Program-made: the position numbers and the translations under genes
Source of the DNA: Acanthamoeba castellanii str. Neff
Taxonomy: Eukaryota; Discosea; Longamoebia; Acanthamoebidae
Length of the DNA stretch: 64,000 nucleotides
Direction of reading: 5' to 3'
Assembly (NCBI RefSeq): GCF_000313135.1
Contig: NW_004457712.1
Location: 71,099-135,098, forward strand
The notes under the pieces: model-generated
The model's input: only the letters and a program-made list of their open reading frames with translations
The model's database searches: none
Told to the model about the DNA's origin: nothing
Shown: positions 1-10,142 of the stretch, piece after piece
Position numbering within the stretch: position 1 is the first letter of the stretch
Layout of the letters: each line of letters begins with the position of its first letter

Positions 1-47
1 CGTTAGACGTTCATGCAACAATCGGGATATGTTGGGGGGGGGGTTAC

Positions 48-212
48 CTCAGCTGTGTAGGATGAGTTGGGGTGAAGCGACATGGTAAGGTCGAGGTTGT
101 AGAAGAGGCTACGTTGTCTTGCAGTCCAGCGGCCTTCCACCTCGCAACTTTGGGAAGGGGAGACGGCGCAGAAAAGAATCACTACCGCAACGAGCACCGA
201 CCAGTTCTTCAT
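48..212 (-). CDS. Secreted protein, first exon only (partial)
   Basis: The ATG at 212 opens a classic signal peptide: MKNW, then a hydrophobic run (SVLVAVVILFCAV), then a small-residue region SPSQS before CEVEG, a likely cleavage zone. The mature part starts with CEVEGRW and carries an NSS glycosylation sequon. A GTAAC donor at 47-46 follows ...SSYTAE, so exon 1 is 48-212 and the rest of the gene lies beyond the left edge. Reading past the donor reaches a stop at 3-5 and gives low-complexity proline, which favours splicing. The start is 144 bases from the C1D start on the other strand, so the two probably share a divergent promoter. The family is not recognised; secretion is inferred from the signal peptide. 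Confidence 0.6.
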
Positions 213-355
213 CTTGTCTTGAAGAAGCTCTCTTTCCAACGGGACAAAATCGGAAAGGCACGGTATCCTGGCGACGCCCAAGAACGAATATATTTTTAAT
301 TTATTTTTCTCGGGCTGGAAGGCGGTAAAAATCATCCAATTCGATCAGCAGCAAG

Positions 356-1169
356 ATGGAGGCATCGCGCAGAGGAGTGATTCCGGAAGATGTGCAGACG
401 ACAATCAGCACGTTGGAGAAGGCGGTGAGTGATGTTGAAAAGCACATTGAGAGTTATCTCAAGACCTCCGTGGACGAAATTACCAACGATCTCAGCACGG
501 AGGATGGTGCCCGGCTTAGCGTGCTGCTTGCCTACGCTCTCAATACGCTCTTCTACAGTACGCCTCAATCTATCTTTCTATAGATAATTCTTTCAAAATC
601 TCACGATGCATCGTTACGTTTTCAGTCTATCTCAAGACACAAGGTGTGGACCCTGCCGACCACCCCGTCAAGGATGAGATCGTACGCCCCTCTCATTCCG
701 TTTGCCCGGAGCAGATCGATGATCTGTTTGTAACGGACGCAAGCGTTCTAACGTTGCGTGCGTGTGGCTGCAGGAGCGAGTCAAAGAGTACATCCAAAAG
801 CTGAAGCAGCTCACACAACCCAAAGGTAACGGCCTCTCATTGATGCTCAATGTGGCAGAGTTATCCCTTCTTCTTATACATAGCGTCAACAGAAACACCC
901 AGTATGGTCCTGGACAAGCAGGCCGCCAATCGATTCATTCAGCACGCCGTCAACAGTGCCAACGCAGGTGCGTGAGCTCCTTCTTCCCACCTCTTCAATG
1001 CCAACTCTTACCATCGGCTCTCGGTGGGCGTACAGAAAACGAGAGATCGGAGGCTGCTCGCGAAGAGAAGAAGGAGAACAAGCGGAAGGCGCCCAAGAAG
1101 AAGGAAAAGGGCGGCAAGAACAAGAAGAGCAGCAAGGCGAAGTCGCCCAAGAAGAAGCTCAAGAACTAA
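356..1169 (+). CDS. C1D: C1D / Rrp47 (Lrp1) exosome-associated nuclear protein
   Basis: Five exons (356-557, 626-681, 774-825, 884-967, 1036-1169) splice to 528 nt, 175 aa. The protein has the Sas10/Utp3/C1D fold: an N-terminal helix (residues about 10-40), the block YLKTQGVDPADHPVKDEIER, the helix VKEYIQKLKQLTQP, then MVLDKQAANRFIQHAV, the signature that precedes the tail in C1D/Rrp47. The C-terminal ~45 residues are lysine-rich (KKK/KSP repeats), as in the family, and are thought to bind RNA. The known role is as nuclear exosome cofactor, with Rrp6, in 5.8S rRNA and snoRNA 3'-end maturation. Donors are GTAC, GTAC, GTAA and GTGC. The length fits the family (about 140-185 aa). Confidence 0.9.
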
Positions 1170-1218
1170 ACCGGTCCTTTCCAACAGCTATCGCCGTCTG
1201 TTTGCCAGTCGGTTTCTT

Positions 1219-4201
1219 TTATTGGGGGCAGATCAAAGCACGCAGGTGTGGCGCGATGAAGGGGAGGTTGGTGTCGTTGATGAAATCGACTGATATGGCC
1301 ACCGAGGCGTCCAATGTGAGCACCACATGCGCGCAGCCACTGGGCACATAGAGGATCTCTCCTGGCTCTTGCACTCCCTCCCACATCACCTGCAGTCGCG
1401 TGTCTGTGCTTGCTGTGAGCCTATTGTGCACATGGTCGGGTTTGCAAATGGGCGTGGCTTGTACGGATGTGTGGGTACACTTGGCTAAAGAACTCGTGCG
1501 CCGACATGTCTTCGTGGTAATTGGGGAAGGTGGTGATGTCGGCGTCTTGCGGAAACACCAGCCATCTGCGCGAACAACTTCAGTGCCTTGAACAATGGCG
1601 ATTCTTGGAGGGGGGTTTGATATGGTTGAGTGCTGATACCGCTTGCGGCCGGACAACAGAGCCAGCCACGTGCTACCCCCGTCTGGCTCTGTGATGATGG
1701 AGTGTGTTGGAATGGGACACACAAGGATAAGAATGCATGGTGCGAGGGGGTACCAGTGTGCAGTGGAGTGCCGAAGCCACTAGCCGAGACGATCAAATCT
1801 GAGCGGCAGGCAGAGTGTCAATTCACTCGTGCAGACCGCGGCACGTGTGAAGGAGGGTACATTTGAAAGGCGGGCACACCCCGGAAGGAATCGTTTCGTA
1901 GAGGTTGGGGCCAAAGAGGGATGGGCTAGCCCAGCCGCCGGTGAGATGAGGGAACTTATCGGCTTCCTCTGTGACAGACAGCCGTTCGTCCCACTGCAAG
2001 GGAAGAAACAATCAGCATGACACAACTTGTGCGTACAGGTTGGGGTGAGGAGCGAACCGAGACTCGATCAAGGTACTCACTGAAGGCCATTGTCGTTACT
2101 GTGTCATCTTCATCAGTTACTCTGACGAGCTGTGTACCCGAATGCTCTGCCAAGTCCTAAAACACAAACGTGAGTGGCGCCACGCCCACGCCCACGCCCA
2201 CGCCCACGCCCACGCCCACGCCCACGCCCACGCCCACGCCCACGCCCACGCCCACGCCCTAGTTGCATTGAGGGTGTGGTCCTACCTCAGCGACACAGTT
2301 CAGGAGCGGCCATTGGGAAGCTATTGACGTCAAAATGACCGGTTGGGCAGGAACATCGAATTCCTCGCTAAACTGCCGGTGCGTGAGCTCCCGTCCGTCC
2401 CTCTTTGGAATAACACTACCACGGCCTGGGGTGGAGATGAGCGATTGCAGGCAAGTCGCACCATTCGCAAGGTTTGGGCCGTGCCTTCGGGTGCTCGTGG
2501 CGCTGCATGGCAGCTGGTGAATGTAACACCGCCCTTCAAAATGCCAGCGATGCCGAAGGTTTGGGCAAACACTTTGCCTGGGTCAGAACACGAGCTGACC
2601 CAATGCAGCTGCGTCAGGCCGCATTGCCAGCGCACATTGTTGACCCACTCTCGCATCTGTGGCCTATGAGTGTGTCGTTAGTTTTGCCATTCCCGCACCG
2701 CCGGGGAGGTGCCCATCTAACTTACCAGTCAAGCGCCTCTGCGTGGTTGACACGAGCTTCGTCCTGCCGGGGCACCACGTCTAGCAGGTGCCAATCTTCC
2801 CATCTTTCAGCCTCAGCAGTGCTCCCTTCTTGTGAAGAGCGAACCACGAGCCACTTGTCAAGCAGCTCTTCAGAGATCAGCAACGTCTCGATCTGAGGAC
2901 AGAGAATGTGAGACACGACCAAGCCGGGCATCACTGGGAGACGGGCGGGCGGGCACCTTTCCTTCGCGCAGCGCCGGCCCCAGATCGGGGAAGGTCACGT
3001 AGCGCGGTGTGGACTCATCCTGCAACAGCGCGAAGAAGCGGTCTAGGGAGTGGCAAGTCCGCAGGAAGGGCGTTTCTGGCTGAGCTTGCTCTTCCAAATA
3101 GCGACGCAACAACTGGAGTGGAGCGGAGTGGTTGTGCGGGTGAGCGGCCGCCCTAGAATGATACACAAAACGGGAAAGCTGATTACCGATTGAAGGCCCC
3201 TGCTGCCGCCGTGAGGCAGCGCCACAGGCTCGACCACGCGACACGCCGAGGGAAACGAGTCCCCCGAAAAGGGCTCGGGCTTCACGGGCTCGACGACGCC
3301 AACAACCAACACCTGTATCCTGCGCGGAAGGGCGTTAGGGCGTGGGATGTTGGGTTGAGAAGAAGAAGAGCATGGTGAACTCCGTACCTGCGCTGTGTTT
3401 TTTCCTGTGCCACTCTCACAACGCGGCTGGGAAGCAGGCTGTTAGTATGTGTGCAGTGTTGTATACAACACAACAACGGTACCGAAAACCAGCGCGCCGT
3501 GATCTGGTCGTGTGCTTTCATGTGGAAATTGTGCAGAATCTCATACCGCAAGCGAGTCAACCGGAGTGCGCTCTTGCCTCCCCTGTTGGAATGTCAGCCA
3601 TAGGTAGAGCAGGTGAGAGGGGAGTCTGGCAGACCTTCGGTTCTTGGAGATCGTTCGCCCATTGATCGGAATGGTGGTGACGTCTTTCATGCGCCATGGG
3701 CTGAGTTCCGCCATGACGAGCTCCTTCAGCGATACCATCGCAAAGCCAACCCTGGGCACACGTGCGCACTCCTTGGCAAACAAACAATCAGCCAGCGGCC
3801 ATGGCAGAGTGGTGGTGGAGGTCCAGCAGTGCCTCTTGGTAAATCGCTTTCCACGTTCGGTGGCTGAGCCGCACCTGCACGCACACGACGCCGATAAGGA
3901 ATGCAGGACGGCAGAGGGACAGGAGGGAACACAGGTTGTTGTTTACAGTGGCTTGTAAGGATGGAAGGCTTGGGCGACAGCTTGGTGCCAGGTCGCGATC
4001 CACCAATGCCCGCCATATCCCATCGTCCTGCCCCAGCCCCCTACTCGGCGGGGTCAGTCTCTACTGGCGGAAGAGCGAGCTCGTGTGACAGTACCAGAAA
4101 TGTCTCGAGCAGGCCGAGAGGGCGCAGACCGAGAACGGATCGAGGAAGCGCATGCAGTGGAGCACCACCTCGCCTGGCAGAACGCTCAGTCCTCCGGGCA
4201 T
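1219..4201 (-). CDS. F-box plus JmjC-domain protein (JMJD6-like cupin dioxygenase)
   Basis: The ATG at 4201 starts MPGGLSVLPGEVVLHCMRFL, an F-box (LP-EVVL-FLD-F-ALSACSRHF). The last exons form a JmjC core. SASGFGTPLHT (about 1796-1754) splices to EPDGGSTWLALLSGRKR (from 1688), then to WLVFPQDADITTFPNYHED (about 1565-1510), then to WEGVQEPGEILYVPSGCAHVV and a stop at 1219. This gives the Fe(II) ligands H-x-E (HTE, at about 1755-1760) and a distal His (GCAH), like JMJD6, whose equivalent block is GE-VPGGWWHVVLNLD. F-box plus JmjC suggests an SCF-linked 2-oxoglutarate hydroxylase or demethylase. The middle exons (about 2300-3600) are only partly resolved; CHSLDRFFALLQDESTPRYV and RLRYEILHNFHMKAHD are probable coding blocks. 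Exon limits there are uncertain. Confidence 0.72.
2181..2258. repeat. Hexanucleotide microsatellite (CACGCC)13
   Basis: Thirteen uninterrupted copies of CACGCC lie inside an intron of the F-box/JmjC gene. On the sense (minus) strand this is a G-rich (GGCGTG)n tract. Confidence 0.95.
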
Positions 4202-4372
4202 CGAGATGCGGTGGTGTGTGCACGAAAGAAACAGCAGAACAAAACTAGAACATTGCGTGTGGGTGAAAAAAACAGTGTCGACGCATTCCGAACCGGAGTT
4301 TTCGTTTTCTCGATCTTTTTCTTTTGCGACGTGAGGGGCAGAAGGTGTCGGTAATCTCCAGACGACGAAGAG

Positions 4373-6947
4373 ATGGACGGCGATCACGCGGCCCTGCCCC
4401 ATGTCGAGGATCGGGTGGAAAAGGCGGCTGAGGAGCTGTTCTTGAACCTTGACGGCACTGGCAGCGAAAGGGGCGTCGATGCGTCAGACGATGAGCGATC
4501 TGAGGACGTGTCCTCGATTGTGGCCGACGATTCTCACACCAACGGCCTGGAAGATGACCTGGGCGAAAAAGAAGATCTTAACAGTTCTGTCGCGGTCGCT
4601 GCTCGTATCGAAGAGGAGAATAGCGTCGATCCGTTCGAAGTGGACGAATTGGAGAAACTGCTCGATGGTGGTGCTGAAGGAAATCAGGGCAACAGAAATG
4701 GCGAAGGCGAGGGCGAGCAAGAGTCGAATCTCGAGGAGGTGCCGATGGAGGAGGAGCTCTTCCTGGAGGGGAACGGCAATGGCGACGCTCCAGCGTCACC
4801 GGCACTGCAAAAGGCTGATGAAGGCGCGCCAGCAGAATCTGCCGAATCGACTTCAGAGACAGCCGCCACGATCGCAGACGATAACGAACTTGATGGCCTT
4901 CTCTCTGACCTGGAAGGCGATGGCGATGGCGCAACGAAAAAGAAAGAAACTAAAGAAGATGATGATTTTGAGCTGGGCGAGGAAGAGCAAGAAGGGGAAA
5001 TGGGCGAGAAGAAGGACGAGACCCGTGCGGCCCTCCTCGAGAGCATCTTCGGTGGCGATGACGACGACGATGACCTCGGCGAACTGCTTGTCGATGAGGA
5101 TGCGGGCGGCTTCATAGAAGACGAAAAAAAGAGCAAGAAGAAGAAGAAGACCAGCAAGAGGGGAGGCAAGCGCAAGGCGGATTCGGAAGACAGCGATATC
5201 GAGAAGAAGACCAAGCGCCGATTGGAAGAGATTTTGCAGCAGAAGGACAAGAAGGAGAAGAAGAAGGAGCGAGGAAGCAAGAAGAGGCGCCAGAGCCACG
5301 CTGATGCCGAGTTTGAAGAGGTCCTAGAGATTGAGGAGGAGGAAGCCAGCACCACCAAGGTACCTCACTTATTGCGCATGCTGTTGCACTTCTTTTCCTT
5401 TATTTTATTTTGATTTTTAATCTAATTCATATCTGTAATGGAATTGGGTGGAGCAGAAGAGGCGAAGGCGGGCGTCGGCAGGTGATGACGCGCCTAAGCG
5501 CAAACGCCGCTCGAAGAAGTCGCTGGAGGCCGGCGAGGAGGGCGAGGGTGGTGAAGGTGAAGGCGAGGGAGTGGTACGCGTGCTCTCTCCTTTCACATGC
5601 CCTGCGCGAGGAGCGCGGTGACCGCAGTGTGGTGCACTCACCTTTGTCCTCCCCCAACGTTGCAGGAGAAGAGCGACTTTGATCTGGTGGTAGAGCAGAT
5701 GAAGAAGAGCAACAGGCGCAGGAAGAGCATGCTCTCGCGCGAGCAGATCGATCAAATGGTACCTCCGTCCGCTACTGAAACGTTCGCTTATGCTGACACT
5801 CATCTTCGCCATTGTTTGGCTTGTGAACCGCCAACCACTCCCTCAGGTCGAAACGCTGTTGAACAAGATGGGCGATGCTGTGGACGCCGACATCAGAGCC
5901 ATCCAAGAGAACTCTCCCGCCGTAGCCAAGGTCAAGCTCCTGCCCGAGGTTATCGCTATGCTCCAAAAGTACATGCTCCACCAGCTATCCACACCGGCCT
6001 TAAAAACAAACAAAAACAATCCTAAAACTAACCGTTATGTGGGCTCGTCTTCGCTTCGGTACACAGAGTGCAGCTGCAGGAGTCCTTCGTCGAGGGCGGT
6101 GGTCTGCGAGCGGTGAAGCAGTGGCTCGAGCCAGTGTCCGGTGCACTGCCCAACTATAACATCAGGTACGCGCCGCCCTCGTTCACATATGACTGTTGTA
6201 TTACTCAGTGACGGCTATGGCTGACGCCCATGGGCGTGTAGGACGAGCTTGTTGAACATTCTGCCCAAGCTGCACATCGACAGCGATCATCTGCGGGAGA
6301 GCGGGCTCGGAAAGGTGGTGATGTTCCTGTGGAAGTCGCCCAAGGAGACGAAGGAGAACAAGATCATCGCTCAGGAGCTCATCCAGACCTGGAGCAGGCC
6401 CATCTTCCAGCTCAGCCTCAACTACAAGGAACACGCCGACCACGAGCGCAAACAGTTGCAGCGCCAGGACTCTTACCGGTAAGCCCCCTCTCTCTACAAA
6501 GCCCCACCGTCTGCTGCACCGCGACTGACTCGTGAACGTTCTGTCTATAGGAGGTCGAACTCGTCGCAGTCGCAGAGCGCTTCGCAGACGGACGACTCGC
6601 TGGATTCCATCGTGGGAAGCAGGTCGAGTGGCGCCTCCCAAAAGGAGGAGTTCTCCTACCACGCGCGCATTCCGCAACCCGCCGACAAGGACTACGTTCA
6701 CCGGTACGCCAAGGCGATCGTGTAATGGCATGGCGGCCACACAGGACCTAACCCACTTTTTGTGATCAGGCCTGTGTCGCAAGTGGAGGTGCCGATGCAG
6801 CCCGCGTCAAGCAAGAACGCTCCGACGAGGCAGAAGATGTTCGATCGTCGCCTCTCCGAACTCAAATTGAAGCGCAAGGGACGCAGCATCACCGCCCAAT
6901 CCCGAGCCGCCAAGCTCAGCGTCGAAGGAAGGAACCTGCACATATAA
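4373..6947 (+). CDS. IWS1: IWS1/Spn1 transcription elongation factor
   Basis: Eight exons (4373-5359, 5457-5573, 5666-5758, 5847-5968, 6067-6165, 6242-6478, 6551-6703, 6770-6947) sum to 1986 nt, 661 aa. Residues 1-330 are a long acidic, low-complexity tail rich in E, D and KKK. The conserved TFIIS-N/LW-like domain follows: LLPEVIAMLQK, LQESFVEGGGLRAVKQWLEP, NYNIRTSLLNILPKL, ESGLGKVVMFLWKSPKETKE and WSRPIFQLSLNYK. This last block is diagnostic of IWS1/Spn1, which binds Spt6 and RNA polymerase II during elongation. The C-terminal tail is basic (RRLSELKLKRKGRS). The ATG at 4373 is the first in frame. The gene is divergent from the F-box/JmjC gene with about 170 bases between starts. Confidence 0.93.
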
Positions 6948-7146
6948 CCACCCCCCAAGCCCCCCCTCGGGGGGGGGTTACCCCGCTCCTCTGACAGAAC
7001 CATTTTTTTCGGTTGATTACACGTGTGTTCTTGTTCCTGTATTCCTGTGCGGCCCATGTTCGTGCGCGTGTGCGTGTGCCATTGCTTGTTTTATTTCTGG
7101 TCAAGGTTAAACCAAACGAGGAAGGCGCTCAGTTGCCAGAGTTTGC
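6948..7146. other. Intergenic 3' region after IWS1
   Basis: A G-run (GGGGGGG near 6970) and T-rich sequence lie here. No gene is recognised. It probably holds the convergent 3' ends of IWS1 and the remnant to its right. Confidence 0.4.
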
Positions 7147-8030
7147 TTAAGCTCTCTCGCTGCCGCTGGGGAAGTACTGGGTGTCGATGGCCCTCGCCGG
7201 GTAGTTGACCACGAAGCGCACCTCCTCCACCTTGATCTCGGCCTGCATCTGACCGCTCTTCGTCTTGACATGGGGCTCGGCGGACAAGGACTGGGCCAGT
7301 CGTAACGCTTGCTCACACCCACCTCACCATATCAGGTCGAACTCTACACGGCAAATAAATGGGGGTTGCACTGCTTTTAATTCGTGCGAGGAGTCAAGAG
7401 TGCAGTTGCCTTGAGCGTCGAAGACTTGAACAAGGTGTTGCCTGGTAGGTGGATGAGGATAAGATGGTGGGTGGAACAACCGCCGAAACGGATATGTGCA
7501 GTGGAGCTGCTGTGGTCACTAACCGGACGACTGGGCCAGCAGCAACAGCGTGATGGCTCGCGCCCTGAGCGCAGGGGTTGACCAGCAGCGTCAGCGACAC
7601 TTCAGACTCTGCACGAGGAATGGGTGAGATGTCTCTGCGATGCGTTCCAAGAGATGTAGAAAGTCAGCCTCGACCATGGCCATCAAAATTCCTTGTTCGC
7701 ATATATTCTTGACATCCTCTATATTCCCCTTTAGAGGATGTCAAGGTTTACATTGGGGGGGTGAGTAGCCGTTGGAGTCCACCTCCTTCCACTGGTGACT
7801 GTCGTTGCAGACAGCGAGGGCGGTCAAGCACCTCATGGCGTCCGTTCGGTTGTGGTCCCGGTACCACTTCTCAGCCTCGAGTCTGTTCAGCTCCCCATAG
7901 AGCTCGTCGCGTTAAATCTGGAGCTGGGCCTCGTCGAACGCATCTGCTAGAGTCCATGCAGGCACTCCTGCAGGGGGCTCTCGACGGTCTCCGCGCCACG
8001 AGACAGCGGGCCGTGCCTTGAACTTTTTCT
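7147..8030 (-). pseudogene. Degenerate coding remnant of unknown family
   Basis: On the minus strand several coding-like pieces are visible but do not join into one open frame. Near 7900-7780 there is RDELYGELNRLEAEKWYRDH then AMRCLTALAVCNDSHQWKEV, and an upstream in-frame stop. Near 7680-7600 there is MVEADFLHLLERIAETSHPF, then a stop. A last piece (about 7287-7147), AEPHVKTKSGQMQAEIKVEE and VVNYPARAIDTQYFPSGSE, ends in TAA at 7149-7147 and follows a plausible CAG acceptor. I do not recognise the family. It could be a decayed gene or a real gene with unusual introns; the 7708-7745 hairpin sits in its middle. Confidence 0.35.
7708..7745. repeat. Perfect 14-bp inverted repeat (hairpin)
   Basis: CTTGACATCCTCTA and its exact reverse complement TAGAGGATGTCAAG are separated by 10 bases (TATTCCCCTT). 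This is a strong potential hairpin inside an AT-rich patch between coding-like pieces. Confidence 0.9.
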
Positions 8031-8090
8031 TTAGCGAAAGGCCACCTCTTTTATTTCTTTATACTCTTAATTATTTGTTTACTATTTATT

Positions 8091-9954
8091 TCATACAACA
8101 AAGACGAGGGAAAGGCCAATGCGGGCGGTGTTGGGGTCGAACGGGAGCACGTCGGCTTGCAGCGAGCTGCTCAGCTTCACGTGCGTGTTGCGGTAGAGTC
8201 GAACGAGGGAACTACTGTGCACCGAGAGGCGGTAGGCGTTGTTGCCCACGCCCAGGTTGAGGATGTCGAACTTGATCTTGTTTTCTCCGTCCCGCAGGAG
8301 CGGCTCGTCCACCTTGAACACCTCAGCTTCCTGCTCACACACACACACACACGTGAGTCACCGATGAGGAGGAAGGAGACGTGCGCCCACGTACGGTTGT
8401 TTTGGTCGTGTGCGGGGCGGAAAAGGGGTAGGGAGAAGTGTTCCGTCTCGTGAGAGCGAACGACAGACAGCGGGCGCTGAACGCGCCGTTGCGCTGTGTG
8501 GTATCAGCTTCCACACCCGCCAGCCACGTACAGTTGTACAGGTCCTGCGTAGGTGCGTGCGGCGCATCGTGAGCACTGGCCATTGACAATTACGCGAGAG
8601 CGACCACCACGATTCTTACCTCATCCTTAGCCGTGTTGGTTTTGCAGAACGCTCGGTAGAGCCCAACCGGGTTGGCGACGGCGCTGGCGATGAATCGCTC
8701 GCCGAAGCCGTGCCTGCAGAGACGGAGGTGAGATAACAAAAGAGAGTGGGCCGGTGGGCGGATTGGGGGGGGGGATGGCGTACATGTTCATGGTGAGGGC
8801 GAAGGTGGGCTTCTGATAGGCCACCACGCTGTTGAGGAAACAGCGACCGCCCGTAAGATCGAGCCACATGGTCCGCACTTGACAGTCCATTCCCAACTGT
8901 CAACCGGCCGACACCCACACTAATCAGCAACTCGCACACCGCACACGACACGCTGCGATTTCCGATCTCGAGGTTGGCGCCAAGTACCGCCCAGGGTCCC
9001 CGGACGGCCTGCAGGGTGGCGCCCAGGTCCACTCCACCGGCGTCGAACGCGAACGGAAGCATGCTTCCCGGGAGCATGCCGCCCACCACGAAGCCTCCCC
9101 GCAGGTAGTTGTTCGTGCTGCCGGGCCGTATTCGAATCGGCGGCGGCGTTAGGTGACCCTGCGATACAGCGGCGGTCGGGCTGTTCGAGAAGAGGTGAGG
9201 TGTACCTGATGTGATAGGAATGCTCCCAGAAGAAATCGATGTAGGACGGAGCGGGGCAGTTGTTCACGGCCTCAAAGCCTGCGTCGTAGCCCCAGCGCAC
9301 TCCTCGACCATCTTCCACGTGCTACGCATGACAACACACGACACACGACACACGACACACGACACACGACAGAGAAGAGGTGGCGTGAGCAAACGTAGCA
9401 CGTTAGAGGTGGTCAGCATTTAACAGGTTCGCGTGGTACCGAAGCAGGCTCATCAACGCCAGCGGCAGTGGCCTCCTCCTCCTCCGCGGCACCAGCCGCG
9501 AACGAGCTGAACAGCTCACCCTCCAGCTGCCCCACGCCATTCATTCCAAACACCAGACGGCTGCAACCACGCCCAACGTGTGAATAAAATGCACAACAAA
9601 TAAATAAATAATAAATAACAAATATAATTATTGTTTACCTGTTGGTGGGCGTCGTGTGCGAGAACACCAGCCGAGCGCTGTTCTTGCCTCTCTTGCGCAT
9701 GAGGAGTTCCTGGTGCTCATCTTTTTAGCACTACAAATTGATTGAATGAAATGAAAAGATGGTACCGTTTTGGAGAGAGGGTAGGCAGGGGAAGAGGAGA
9801 CGTTGGCATGGCCTAGCCTGAAATGGAAGGGGAGATCGTAGCCCTCATCGCTCAGCAGATTGCGAGCGAGAGATGTCAGACGAGGGAAATGAGTGGTGAA
9901 GCCTGGCGTCCTAAACGGGCTCGGTGGCACATCATCTGGTGCTGGAAAATACAT
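8091..9954 (-). CDS. Unknown multi-exon protein, possibly beta-strand rich
   Basis: The ATG at 9954 begins MYFPAPDDVPPSPFRTPGF. Later exons encode HQELLMRKRGKNSARLVFSH, LVFGMNGVGQLEGELFSSF, GVRWGYDAGFEAVNNCPAPS, YIDFFWEHSYHI, GGFVVGGMLPGSMLPFAF, MWLDLTGGRCFLNSVVAYQK, HGFGERFIASAVANPVG and finally RLSVHSSSLVRLYRN with a stop at 8091. The alternating hydrophobic/polar pattern and the end ARIGLSLVFVV resemble the last strand of an outer-membrane beta-barrel, but no family was recognised, so this is only a suggestion. Junctions between exons 1, 2 and 3 could not be phased with confidence. An (ACACACG)5 repeat lies in one intron. Confidence 0.55.
9334..9368. repeat. Heptanucleotide repeat (ACACACG)5
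   Basis: Five tandem copies lie in an intron of the unknown minus-strand gene at 8091-9954. Confidence 0.9.
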
Positions 9955-10142
9955 CTGGTGTGCCGCTGCCTTTGCTTCCGTTGGTGTGTGGCTGTGATCG
10001 TTGTTTCGACAGTAAGGCCCGACCAACACTCGCCTTCTTGGAAAATAATAGAATTTACTTCCACAACATGTTGTTGTACACTCGCTCGGTTTATTTGTCT
10101 TTCTTCTACAAGGACGAAGTCTGGCGGTAGTGGTGAAATCAG

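Noticed and set aside
2181..2258. A CRISPR-like array
   Set aside because: The units are six bases with no spacers; it is a simple microsatellite in an intron.
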